Shown here: piece after piece, positions 1 through 12,769 of the stretch
Position numbering within the stretch: the stretch's first letter is position 1
How the letters are laid out: each line of letters opens with the position of its first letter
DNA from: Galbula dea
Taxonomy: Eukaryota; Chordata; Aves; Piciformes; Galbulidae
NCBI GenBank assembly: GCA_013399015.1
Contig: VWZX01010566.1
Span: 906,221 to 970,220 of the forward strand
DNA length: 64,000 nucleotides
Direction of reading: 5' to 3'
Position numbers and translations under genes: made by a program
The notes under the pieces: model-generated
The model's database searches: none
What the model saw: the letters and a program-made list of their open reading frames with translations, nothing else
Told to the model about the DNA's origin: nothing

Positions 1-185
1 AAACGGGGAGGAAGTGAGGGGAAAACGGGGAGGAAGTGAGGGGAAAACGGGGAGGAAGAGTGAGGAAGGCAGGGGGAACTGGGGAGGAAGAGTGTGGGGT
101 GGAAGGAAGGAAGGGGAAACGGGGAGGAAGGGAGGGGGAACCACGGAGGAGGAGCGTGGGGAGGAGGAGGAGGGAAAGGAAACAG
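1..185. repeat. Polypurine tandem repeat (22-bp unit, degenerating)
   Basis: Two perfect 22-bp units (AAACGGGGAGGAAGTGAGGG plus GA) begin at positions 1 and 23, with a third at 45 that degenerates into G/A-rich variants to about 185. Almost pure purine on the plus strand. The array probably continues left of the window. Confidence 0.85.
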
Positions 186-1517
186 CAGAGCAAAATCCTG
201 TCTCAGGATCTGCAATGCAGAAAGTGTGAGAGATCAGTCACAAAGGTGGTTCTAGTTAAGACAGGAGCAAAGCAGAGGATTAAGTGTGAGCACGACAACA
301 TGCCTGCTCCTCACACAGACAATTACCCAGCAATTACCAGGTCTCAGGAGCTCTGGTGCCAGGTGCCCTCAGTTAGTGCATTTAGCCTCCAAAGACACAA
401 AATAATGAACTGTTCTTAGCAAAAGGTATTCATTTCAGCACACGTGGAAGAGGCAACACTGCTTCAAGTGCTTTTCCTGATGCCCCTGGCCAACAGCTGC
501 TTTAAAGATCAAGATATCCCTGTTCACTCTGTTCCCTTGCAGCTGGCCTACACAAAATGCCTGTCCTACAGGAAGGTGGAACATTGCACCATGATTTCAA
601 AGGGCTGCTGCCACCAGCCACAAGAGAGAAGCAGACACTAGCCCTGCCCATGGGAAGCCAGGAACCTGTGCCTGTTGGGAATTAAGAGTCTCCCTGGCTA
701 ACGAGACAAGAAAAGGCAGAGCTGAGCCTCAGAGACATCCCCAGCAGTTTCTCCTTGCAGCTCCACATCTGCACAAGTCCAAAAGGACTCGATGAAAGCT
801 GGAAAAGCCAGAAAGAGAAAGTGGGAGTTTGGTCTTTACAATCCTCAATCCCTTCTCAGAATAATCCCTTCCCACCAGCAAAGGGAAATAAACCCTTCCA
901 GAAAGGAAAGGAACCAGTTCTACCGAGGGCCACGTCCATGGTTGACACATTTCAGAGTTCACTTTCGTTTCAGGAGCAAACCCCAAAGCCATGCAAGGAA
1001 CAGCAGAGACTTTGGGGCCTCTTCTGTGAACTGACGTGGGTGATGTTATGGGAAAGGAAATGGGAAGAAAGCCACCCCCCAGGTAGTGAAAGGAAAACAG
1101 CAGCACTTCTGTGAACCACAGAGAACCACCACAAAAGCAGAAGTACCTCCTGTCCTACCCCCCCAAAATAATCACAAACAGCACAACACCTTCTTCATGG
1201 GGACTTCCAGGCAAAAAACCCCACAGAGGATGTTCCCCTTTGACTCTGCTGATCAGGATTGTCCCATCCACTCCTCACACTCATCAGCAGTTTCTTTTTC
1301 CCAGCCACACTCAAGAAGGTTGCAGAAACTACCCAAAGCTGGCGAGGAAGCTGCTGAATGTTCTCCATGTTTGGAGAAAGGAAAGGTGTCCTCTGCTGGT
1401 GGTGCCTGCTGACCCCAGTGACCCATGGCATGTGCTTTGGATTGGCAGCCCTATCAAGGGCAGGAGCACTCCTACTCCCAAACACCACCCCAAAGATGAT
1501 CATGGTGGCACTGGGAT
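186..1517. other. RALGDS intron, no feature recognised
   Basis: Unique-looking sequence with frequent stops. No convincing exon, repeat or RNA gene seen. Confidence 0.5.
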
Positions 1518-1995
1518 ACAATCACCAAATCCCAGCATCGTCAGGGCTGGAAGGGACCTCTGGAGATCATCTAGTCCAACTCCCCTGCTCCAGCAGGGGC
1601 ACCCACAGCAGCTTGCCCAGGGTCACCTCCACCTGCCTTGGGAATCTCTCCACACAAGGAGACTCCACAACCTCTCTGGGCAGCCTGGGCCAGGGCTCCA
1701 AGACCCTCACACCAAACAAGCTTCTCCTCCTGCTCAGCTGGAACCTCCTGGCTTCCAGTGTGTGCCCAGTGCCCCTTGGCCTGTCCCTGGGCACCACTGA
1801 GCAGAGTCTGGGCCCAGCCTCTTGCCCCCAGCCTCCGGCTCTTGCTCAGCATTGAGCAGCTCCCCTCTGGGGCTGCTCTTCTGCAGGCTAAGCAGCCCCA
1901 GGGCTCTCAGTCTTTCCCGCTCCGAGAGATGCTACAGTGCCCTCAGCATCTTTCTAGCTTCTGCTGGACTCTCTCCTCATCCCTCTGACCTGGGA
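1518..1995 (-). mobile_element. CR1 LINE 3' fragment
   Basis: The plus strand shows the reverse-complement CR1 tail: GGAAGGGACCTCTGGAGATC, ATCTAGTCCAACTCCCCTGC, the CTCTGGGCAGCCTGGGCCAG block, then a further 5' segment ending near GCTGGACTCTCTCC. It is 5'-truncated. The open frames inside it are chance. Confidence 0.85.
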
Positions 1996-4900
1996 AGCCC
2001 AGAATGTCTCCTACAATGGGTGTCTCCAGCTAACACATCTTGGGCAAGTTCTATTGCCAGTGATGGAGCCCAAGAGCCTCACCACACCTTGGCTGCACCC
2101 AACCTCTGCTCCCCACCCAGAGATATTAGGCAGATGGGCATGATTCCTTTGGGCTTTCAACACTCTCTGCCTTCTGGCCTCCCTGCTCAGAGCCTCCTCA
2201 AACCCAGAGCCATTCCAGCAGCCCGTTAAAATGGAATGACAAAGCTGCACCCAACCACCCACAGGGGTCAGCCCTGCAGCTGTGCATCACCCACTGCCAC
2301 CTCTCCCAGGGAGCAGGATGGGGCAGAGGGAGGGGGCACATCACCCTGTATCTGCCTCCTGGGGTGATTGTACACCTCCTCCTTCAGCTTCTGGAGCTGT
2401 TTGAGTCTGAGAGCAGGTCTGATCCTGTGTCCATAAGCCAGAGGGGTTACAGACAGTATCCAAAGCCACTCTTCTCCACCCTTGTGGCTCAGGAAGAAGA
2501 GAAAGCAGTGGCTGGTGGATCTGTTACAAAGGCATCTTGTGACTTGCAGGCAGTGAGTCAGCGGCTGGAGCGAGGATTAGGAGCTCAGCTCCAGACACGA
2601 GCCAGAGCACATACACAGGATTCCTCCCCCATTTGCTTTTGCTTTGCTTTTAAAGAAAACTAAAAGCCTTCCTAAACCCAAAGACTGTTTTGTGCTCTTT
2701 TTATGCTCTGGAATTTAAGTGTCAAAGATCTGCAAAGATGCTCCATGTCCACCCCATCCCCTCAGCCTCTGGGGGCAAATCCTGGCCCCCTTGATGCAGG
2801 AGGTGAGGAAGGTGCTGGGGGATCAGCCTGGAGACAACCTAGGGAAGAAAACAAACTCCACCTACAACTGACAGCGCCAGAGATGACTGCTTAACTTCAA
2901 ACCCTCTGTTTCCAACACCCTGGAGAACATGAAGGCTACCTGCACCTCTGCTTAGACATCAGCATCCTATGGGAAAATGCTATGGAAGCAGGACTGCCCT
3001 CGTGTTTCCTACCAGATGTGCTAGGATGGGTTTCCCTTTGCAGGCTGCTGAAGGTTACCAGCCAACTGAGTGCAGCAGGTTCTGCTTCCTCTCGAGGTTG
3101 TTGGGAGGGGGGAAAAAAAAAAAAAAAGATCCTGTTGACACAGCAAGTTCTGGCTCTTGCTCCACAGTCCTCAGCTTTGTGTTCGTGACTGCTCCAGCGT
3201 GTGCCTCAGCAGCAGCATCCCTGCTCTGTGCCAATGCCTACAGAGAGCCAGGCTAGCAGAGGGGGGATGCAGCTAGCCCTTGCTGGCAGAGCTCCTGCTC
3301 CTCTCCCAACCCACCTAGAGCCTAGAGAGGAAGGGCTGGAAGGGAAAGCAGAATGACACAGCTGGTGAAAACTGGTGTATCAAAAATTAACACTTGTTGC
3401 TCCTAAATAAAGCTAAACTGATTATTTGTGTGTGTGTCCAGAAGCACCTGTAAAGCCACATGCAACACAACAGCTCCATGCTGCCTTGTCCAAATGGGAA
3501 GAAAAAGAAGGTGTGTGTCCCAAAAAGGTCACAGTTCAAGCCTGGTCTAATGTTACTCCACCAATTCCCTGCTGAACCAGGGCCCTTTGGGCCTTTCTGC
3601 ACTGAGTGTGTTACTTCTGCAGCAGCAAGAGCTGCCACACGTGTTTGGGAAGAGATGGTGATGAGGTTGGCATTTGGAGCTGACATGCCTTGAATCTGAC
3701 TGTATGGTCACTCCTGAAATGTCAGTTATGTCTTAACACATGTTACCCAGCACACACAGACCTGTCTGGTATTGCAGCTCCAGGGCAATGCTTGTCTCCT
3801 GCATGTACCAGCATCTGCAAGGAGCAAGTTCATCTATCCCAAAAGTCTTCACATTCTCAGAGACACAAAGCCTTGAATAAATGTACTCCTGCTGCCAGCT
3901 AGTAGCCCATGGGCCAGTCCAGAAAGCCAAATAAAACTAATTGTAAGAAGTATCAGCTGCTCTAAACCAGCTCCTTCTGTCACTCCTAGCAGGGACCTGA
4001 CCCACATGAATGAAGCTCACATCTGGGCCAACATCTGCAGCACCAGCAAAGCACATGGGATATGCAGGAAGGGCAATGCAACAATGACAGCTCCAGCAAC
4101 TGCCAGCCATAAAACATCAGCCCAGATGCAGGAGGTGGCCTTCAGCCCCATAAGCCATGCTGAAGCATCCCACCCACCCCATGCCAACGTTCCCAAGGAG
4201 CTTCCCCATTCCCAAGCAGCCTGGGTAAGCTGTAAATGGCTGCCAGTGCAGAAACTCACCTCCTACAGCTTGCAGAGGAGGAAAAACAGCAAGCAGGGAG
4301 CCCTGGCCTTCTGTAATTCTGAAGGTGCACAGATTGAGGTGGACAAATTGGAGGCTGTCCAACAGCCACAGCCCTGTCTGGCTGCAGTCTGCCTTACGGT
4401 AACCGTGCCATCACCCTTCATTTCCATTTGAACAAGGTTAATTTCAATTTAGCTCAGACACATCCTTAGCTCAGATAAGCTGAACAGAAATAAGCCCTCG
4501 GGAAACAAATGTGTCCACCCGTGTGGTTACTCTGCCTGACATCAGCTTCCATCCCCTCCACTAAACCTGCTGCAGACGAAGCATGGGCAAACCCCAGCTA
4601 GCCTCTCAGAGCCCCTTCCCCAAAATCCCACCACCCCATCCCTGAGGATGCCTGGGAAGGGATGAGGGGAAGCTCCGGATGCCCCCAGTTCACCCTGCCC
4701 CTGGAGGAGCCGGGCAGGCTCAGGCACTGGCCCAGCCGGGTTCAATGGCAGCCACTGTGCTCCCCGGGGCCAGAGAGGGGCTGGTGGCACAGGAATGGCC
4801 TCTCCGGATGGCTCGCTCTTTGTGTGCGTGTCTGCACCAGGGTGACCCAGTAAACAGCTGAAGCAGAGAAAATGCAGGAACAACCCAGAGCAGGGAGGCA

Positions 4901-7900
4901 GTGAGGGGCTGCCAACGAAAGGACGGGAGGAATAAAGACAAGCCTTTGTTCTCTGGCCATGTCCCACTCCCACCCCAGCCAGGATGACGTAGGATGCCTC
5001 CTCCATTTGCTGCTGCCGTGCTTCCCGGGCTGCCCTGTGCTCAGCTTCTCTTGTCCCAGCCTCCTCCTGACACCTACAGCCCCAGCATGTCTCAGCCCAA
5101 CCCAGCTGCAGGTCTCCAAGCCATCCTCTTCCTCCCAGGGGAAGGGCTGGGAGAGATTCTCCTCTTGGCTGGTGCCTCCTCTACTTGTTCCCCTCCCTGA
5201 GGCGCCTGTGGGAAGCTGGGAGGGGGAAGAGCAAGCACTTTTGCTTTGTAATCAAGAAAATTGCACCTTTGGAGCGTTAGTTGAAGAGGTGTCAAGGTGC
5301 TATATAAGCAGATAGAGAGGCAGGAGTCAACAAGCCAACACCTGGAGGGGGGGCTGCAAGCAGGATGTTCAGTCAACTAAGTCTGATTTCCACAGCCAAG
5401 CAACTGAGAGCTTAAGTTTAATTGGCACCTTAGGGGAGAAAACAACTGACTGAAAATAAGCAAAATAAAATCCAGCTGTTGTCAAGTGCCTGAGCACCCA
5501 CATTGGGAGCCCAAACAAGTGAGCTTTAGACCCTAGCCCTGAGCTGGGTGTGCTGGATGCTGAGCATCCCAAGAACGGCTGAGGAAGCAGTATCCAGGCA
5601 GGGTATGGGATGAACTCCTCCCCTGGCTCCTCAGCCATAGACCATGTCTGAGCATCAGCCAAAGCAGGACCTGCTGGCAGCCAACCTTCCACCAGGTGTT
5701 AACCAAACCCTAGGTGTGGCAGGGGGAGGGCAGGCAGCTTCACCTAGGCTTTCTCCACCTTCCCACCTACCCTGATTCAGCAGAGACTTCTGGGGACTGT
5801 CTTTTCTCTTGCCCTTCCCCAGTCGTGGCTGACAATGAAGGTTAACGCGTGTTAGGACATAACTGACATTTCAGGAGGGACCACACCATCAGTTTCCAGG
5901 TACAACAGCTCCAAATGCCAACCTAATGTCAGGGACACCTGGTGCTGGGTGACCAGAAGCATTTTCAGGCAAGCAGTCCCTCACCTTACCAGAGTTCTTT
6001 CATAGCAGGTAAACCACCTCCCAGGTAAGCCTGTTCCTCCTGGCCAAGGCACTCTGGCGAGCCAGGACAAGCACTCTCCTGCCCTGACTCATCTGTTCCT
6101 GCCACCCTGCCCTGATCATCTCCTGGGAGCATCCCTGCAGCTCATCCTCCCATTTAAAACAATTTTGGGGGGGAAAACCCTGGGATACCCAAAAATGTGA
6201 TGTGCACAACCACCATCAGGCAGCATCAGTGCAAAGGGGGCAGAGATGCCCACCTTCCTCCCTGGCTCCTGTCCTTTGACAGCTCCTGGACTAAGACAGG
6301 TCAAGCCTCAAACAGCTCCATCTTCCAAAGCTGAATTTTGCTGAGGAACACACTGAATTCCATGGGAATAAAGCCCAAGAGAGATGGAGTTTGTTGGATA
6401 TCCCCTCTCCCACAAGAAGCACTTCAGGGAATAAGTGCATGTTATGACTCTGGCATGAGCCATAGCTGTGCTGTGAGTCACCCCCAGCACTCTGCCAGGG
6501 AGGGACCAGCCAGGCCTCTCTTGGTGCCAGCTCTCACTGTCGCAATCAGGACTGAATCTAGTAACCCAGGTTGTCTAGAAAACCAGTAAACCCAGTAACA
6601 GTCACCAGCAATGGGCACTGTCACCACACTGCTCAGCATGGGGATGGGTCCTGAGCAGCACAGCTGCAGCTGGGACCAAAAAAATAATCAAAAGCCAACA
6701 GATAGCCATGCCTGGGCTGCTCTGAGGTGATAAGCCAAAGCCTTGCTCTGAAAAGCCTGCAGTGATCCTTTGGGTTGCATGCAGTGTGAGGCTGATGCCA
6801 TCAACCCCAGACCACACTCCCCACGTCCTCCAGCTCTGCTGCTGCTCTGCTGCACAGAGCCAGACCTTGCTGGCAGCAGGCCACCAGCTGAGCCTCTTAG
6901 GCAAGTGTCTTGGAACAGAATCCACAGAGTTTTGTTCTGAACTGGAAGGTGAGGTTCCAAACCCCTCGACTGCACACGAAGGTGTGTGCTTCAGCATCCT
7001 TGTTTGCTTCCCACAGCTGAATTTTCACCCTGCCAGTCTTAAGCAACATGTTTCACTCTGCCCAGCTTGGCTAAATGATGGTTTCCTGAAATTAGCTCCA
7101 ACTCTTCAGAGGCAAACCCAAACCAAACATCATCTGACAAACGCAAACCTGGCTTGAGCAGGGAGCCTGGGGCAGGTTCTCAGCTTGCTGAGTCTCCATG
7201 GAGACTCAACCACTGCAAAGAGCAGGGAAAGGTTGTGTGGTTTTTGCTCCATCACATGAAAAGAGGTTCTGGTAAGACTGGTAAGAGACTCCTTTGAAAA
7301 GCAGGTTCTACCCAGGCCCTCAGCTCAGCTGCTGTTTGTTCAAGTGTGGTTAGCAGAAAGAAAAGCCACTCTAAAAATAATGCCTCAGCATTCCAGATGA
7401 AGTCTCCTCTGATGAGTTTCCTCTCCAATCTGCTCTGTTTGCAAGTTAAAAACTTTTTTTTTTCCTCCCCTGTCAGCACCAGGGACTTGGCTGGTGCCTG
7501 GCAGCTGGAGCCATCTCCATCCTGCCTCTGCTGACCCCAGGGTTCAGCAGGCAGCTGTGCCCACCAGCCACAGGCACCAACACCCCTCGTGTGGAGCAGG
7601 GAAATGTTCTTCCCTACCCCAGCCTGCTTCTGACAGCAGAGCTCTCTGGAATACCAACTGTGCAATGGAAACAAACTCTCTGCTGTGGAGCTATGCAAGA
7701 GAAACTGGCCAGGCACATGCCTCTCTGCCTATGCTTCATCTCCACTGACATTTCACTGTCACCTCACTACTGACTCCCAGGTATGTTAGAAAGAAACTCT
7801 GGGTGGTTACCTAATGGTAAAGCACTGCTTTGTCAGAACCTGCACCAACAGAGTTCTTGGAGTGGAACAAAAATCACTTTAAGAGATTATTTACATAATG

Positions 7901-10722
7901 TCAGAACTCTAAACCCAACAAAATCAGGTGGAAAGGGAGAGAGGTTTTAGATGCTGCAGAGTCACCACACCAAAGAAGACTGGTCTGTGCTCACTGCAGC
8001 CCGTGGGATGGCATGGGCCAGGCAGAGACTTAGGAAAGGACTTCAGGGACTTCACTATCACCTCTGGGAGAGCCCAAAAGGCTCATCCACAAAAGCCTTT
8101 CTGCAAACACCAGGTTACTCCTGTGGCAGCCTGCAGCGTGCTCAGAACCCTGCTCCCCTCCCAGTGCCTCCATCCAGGCAGAGCCCTGGGAGCGACTGGG
8201 ACTGCTACAAGCTGGAGCTCAGCACTCCCTTTCCCTAATGACTCTAGAGCAAAGTCCAAATGCACTTTTATTGAAGCTCTGTGAGCCAGGAGGGCTGGAG
8301 CTGCTGTAACGTCACACACAGGGCCAGGAATGACACACACCAACAAGCTAACAGCTCCATTCTTCCCCTGCTGCCAGTTTTCCCAGGCAGGCATCACCAT
8401 GTGATGCTTAACAGGTCTCCCTGGGCATGGAGCCCCTCCTCAGAAGAGCTCTCACACCAGCCTCACCTTCAGATGCTTTCTGCTGCAGAATGAAGGTCCC
8501 ACAGACCCTCACAGCAAACAACACCCATTCTGGACAGGCCAAGGGTGCTGCTCTTGGGTCTAACCCAGCAACATGCACAGGATAAACACATTAACCTCTG
8601 GAGGGTATGAGCCTCACAGCTCAGCTCTTTCTGCCCAACCTCACCCAGACCCCACAGATGCCACCTCACCAAAGCGATGCACATGCTCTGACCTGCCATG
8701 AGCTGTGCCGGAGCCCCCCTGGCCTCTGGCCAGCAGCTCAGCCAGCTTTGTGTCCAGATCCTGCTCCTTAGCAACCACATTTTTTCCCCCTCTACCTCTT
8801 GCTGGGTCTGTGAGAGATGAAGTATTTGAGAAGCGAAACAGCCCTGCTGCAAGCATAGATTTAAATAAAAGGAACAAGTCTGCTTGAAAGCCAGGCACCA
8901 AGCAGCTCTAGAGAGAACTGTGCTAGAGAAAGTTCAAGCAGGGGATGTCCAGACTTTACATGTGGTCTAGAGTGACCTAAATTAGCTCTCTGCTCCTTCA
9001 ATTACACATCCCTCAGGGGACGGAGTGGCTGGCAATTAGAGGGGTTGTAAGGGTGATGGATGGAGGAGGTGCTGGTGGTGAAGCCCTTTCTCTGGTCAGA
9101 CCAAGCCACATGGCCTTAAAACCAAGCTGTGCTCTGGTCCTGTGGGCTGGTCACTGCTGACATCCCAGCTCCAAAATAATGGTGCTGAATGAGGGAGACC
9201 CATTCCTGAGGGCACAACCAGCCTGATGCTCATTCTACTCATCACACCCCAAAACCAGGCACAGGGAAATGTAGAGATCCTTTGAGACAGCATTTAGTTG
9301 CCCCCACTCAGTTATCCCACAGCTGGAAAAGAGATGGCCATAGCAGAGCAATAGCGTGACCTTGAGGAGCCCCGAAACACCCCGAGCTACAGCTCAGGAC
9401 CTCCTGCCTTCTCCATCACAGGAAGCCCTAGGAGCAAAGCCAAGGCATGGGGGTGGCCAGTGTGGGGGTTGTTGCCCATCCAGCCTGTGGATAAACAAAG
9501 ATTTCAGTTTCCAGGGCTGCCAGACTGGTACTAAACCCACTAAAACCTCAGTGAGATCCCAGTATCAGAGGATTTTCCATCCCTATGGAAACATGGCATA
9601 GCAGCCTCTGAGTAACACGATCCTTTCTCCAAACACATTTAGAAACTTCTCTCCAACCATATCAAAAATAATAATCATTAAAGAAGAAAAAAACCACAAT
9701 CCCTCCCACCTCTGTTATTACCAGCCTGCAGCAGCCACTAACAACCAGCATCTCAGCCTGCTCCCAGCCTCAAACCTTGCTGGAAGGGAGCCAGAAGGTA
9801 GGTCCCCATCCAAGAAATACCAGCAGATGATGTTCATCTGGCAGATTGCAAGGGGCATATCAGGTTGTGCCTGGAGGAGGAGAACAGGCTGGGAGAAAAC
9901 GATCTTCTTCCAAAGGCACCATAGGCAGCAAAAAGAAAATGGCTCTTAAGAGATCTCTGTGCCCCTCCCTCGCCTCCTTCCCAGCTGTAAAGAACAAGCC
10001 CTGACCTCAAAGGCATCTGGGCTGAGCCATTAAAGTTTTCGAGGATGTGTTTAGCAGCTGAAAATCTCCCAATTGTTCAGAAAACAAACAGAGCCAAAAT
10101 AGCAAGGGGACACATAAGCTTTTTTTGATCCACACCAGCCCAGTCACTTGCCTAGAGGTTCAACAACTTCAGCCTCATGCGAGTTTCGGTCTGTGTCATC
10201 TTGCAGCGGTGTTTAGGGCTCCCTAGGCCACTACGGAACAGGAGGAGGGACCTCAGATTCACTGTGTGGCTGCCACTGGACAGGAAGGATTGTCACTAGC
10301 TGATGATTTAGGATGGACTTAGAACTGGAAAGGTCAAAGCAGAAGGTCTGCAAAGCTGCTCTATCAACCCCTGGCTTGAGACACTTCCCATTTTCCATGG
10401 AAATGTAACGAAAATGTAGCGAGGAAAAGTAATCCCAGCCAGAACACTCGGAGACACGTGGCCATGAGACCTCCAGAAGGACCTCCCAGCCATGCCTAGG
10501 TGATCAACAGCCTTGCTGTGGGGTACAGGCACAGAGCTGCCTTGACATCCATGGGGCCTTGGCCAAGGAGCAGAAAATGAGATCCCTACTCCCCACAACC
10601 TGTCAGCAGCAGTTCTCCAGGGATGTTCAATTCCCTTGGGACCAGACTATCCACCCCATAAGATAGCACAGCTCTGTTGAAAACAGCTTTGTCCCAGCAC
10701 TGGGGACATCATGAGCCTGGGA
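1996..10722. other. RALGDS intron, mostly unique sequence
   Basis: Holds an A15 run (3113-3127), a short T run near 7449 and a 20-bp perfect palindrome at 7189-7208. No CR1 copy with clear ends, exon or RNA gene was recognised. Open frames of 100-154 codons here lack splice logic or known motifs. Confidence 0.5.
7189..7208. promoter_or_regulatory. 20-bp perfect palindrome (RFX/AP-1-like)
   Basis: TGAGTCTCCATGGAGACTCA is its own reverse complement. The core GTCTCCATGGAGAC resembles RFX X-box palindromes and the ends carry TGAGTC half sites like AP-1. Function is inference only. Confidence 0.35.
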
Positions 10723-10806
10723 GTCACAGAATCATTATGGTTGAAAAACATCTCCAAGATCATCACGTCCAACCATCAACTATCACCACCATGTCACTAA
10801 ACCAGC
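10723..10806 (-). mobile_element. CR1 LINE 3' end, short fragment
   Basis: TCACAGAATCATTATGGTTG, then ATCTCCAAGATCATCACGTC and CATGTCACTAAACCA, are the reverse complement of the last 80 or so bases of CR1. Confidence 0.8.
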
Positions 10807-12769
10807 TCCCTTCAGCAGAGGAACCAGCCCCAGCCCCCAGCGTGGATCTGGGAGCAGTGGCAGCACTGTGGGGCTATCAGAGGGGTTTAGCAAAACACTC
10901 ATGGTCTCTGGGGGTTCTCTTGTTCAAACGCTCTGCCTCTGCTCCTCCCAGCGTGCATCCTGCAGGGTAACTCGACCCGAGGATTATAACCACAGCAGGC
11001 TGCTGCCAGGACAGTTGTCACAACACTGACATTTCGAGGCAGTGGGTCACCATACGCCACTCTGGGATGCAACTTCTCTTGCCATCACTTGCAAATGGAT
11101 GGGATAGAGAAAGGAGAAGTTGTCTGTGCGTTGTTCGGTGCTGGGATGCCAGGACTGTGCTCTGACCATTACGCAGCACAGACCCACCTACAGCCCAGAG
11201 CAGAAATCTGGGCAAAGACAACTTCAGGGGAGGTCTGGTGGGCAGTCACCCCTCTCTGCTGTGCTCAGGACCATGCAAAGCCACCCTCAGCCCTAGTGAC
11301 TTTGTCCTTGCAGCTCCCATCGCTCAAGATGCTCCCAAAGCCTCTCCTAAGCTCCAGCGCCTCCTCCGGCCGGGGTGTAGGGGGCTCACACATGCCAAGC
11401 AGCCCCTCCCCGGGGTCAGGGCAGCCACACTGCATCACTCCCTCTTTTCCTCCCCACTTTTCTTGCTCTTCCTGCCAAAAAGCGAGGCCCCTTGGCCTCC
11501 CGGAGCGCGGCGGCCGGAGAGGCTGGACTTCCTGCCAGGCATAACACGAACCAGATGATGTACTCCAAACAATGTCAGTACGCCCACCCCCAGGAGAGAG
11601 AGGCAGGGAGGAAAATAAGCTGGATGGAACTCTCATGTACTCTCAGCAGAGCTGACCAGCTCCTGCCACCAGGGCAGAGGTGAAGCGATACAGCCGGAGC
11701 CTGAGATAATCCCTTCCCTTCCCTTCCCGTCAGTGGCTGACCATTGGTTCCCCATCTCAGGTTATGGGGTAGATGTTTTAACGCTAGCAGAGAGAACCGT
11801 GCCCCCTTTAAGTGCTGGCTGCCCTCACCGGATATCTGCACAGTAACCCACAAGGTTTCATTGGTGATTCCCCTCCTCCACCACCACCTTCCAGCGGGAA
11901 GGATGCAGAGCAGAGAAGCACATCTGCAGCTGGCTCTAAATCCCAGCAAAGACTTGGTGACCCTTGCTGATATTAACCCCTGCACTCCCAGCCCGCATGG
12001 CTCAGATGCTGCCGGGAAAAGCACCACTTCTGAGGACCCAAACCTTCCTCCTGCTGAGCTTCTCCTACCACACATTGCTCAGAATCAATGACATTCTTGG
12101 CGCGCCAAAGTTCCTCATCCATTACGAAGAAAAAAGGCAGAGCCCTGACTCAGAGCATTTCGGGTGCCTCCACACACCACCACCATCAACAAATCACTCA
12201 GGGGACCCGTCTAGCTCTGAACCACCCCCTAGGTCGAATCCAAAGAAGCACAAATATTTTGCATCCTCCAGCAAAATCCTCCCAATGCCCTTAACCTTCC
12301 CAAAGGACACTGTTGTGGTTTGGACAAGCCTGAAGCTTTTCCAAGTAGCTCCTTTCTGAGCAGACTCCCACCTCCAGCAATCAGTGTCTCAAAATGTTAA
12401 ACCCCTCGAGTTTTAGCAATTTGTCCCTTTCCCTGGTTGATTGAGGGTATCTTTTCCCTTCTCCCACCAGAGCCTGGCAGTCTGCCTGCTAGTCAATGGC
12501 ACAGGGACACAGAGCAAAGAAAACAAGCAGGGGCACCCATTTCTTAAATAAAACGAGGAAAAAAAACCCTTACGTGCAGCAGACTGCCCACAGCCACCAC
12601 CTTCCCCAGCACCAGGCTGGCTTCAGCCTGGCTGCCAGCGAGGCAGAGAAGAACCCCAAACTAGTGCTGGGACACACACTGCAGAGGGCTGAACCCCCCC
12701 AGCTCATCTCAGCGGTGACCCCTCCACCATCCCCACCCTCCACCTCCATCATCTCCATCCCCATCCTCA
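10807..12769. other. RALGDS intron 1a, proximal part
   Basis: No coding exon seen. A (CCCTT)n run is at 11711-11727 and a small CpG-richer patch at about 11.36-11.52 kb. The expected shared exon 2 of RALGDS is not apparent here. Confidence 0.45.

Noticed and set aside
1111..1800. 229-codon plus-strand frame
   Set aside because: Its second half is antisense CR1 sequence and the first half shows no motif.
10139..10290. Possible small RNA-like structured patch
   Set aside because: No cloverleaf, A/B box or snoRNA box pair could be drawn convincingly.
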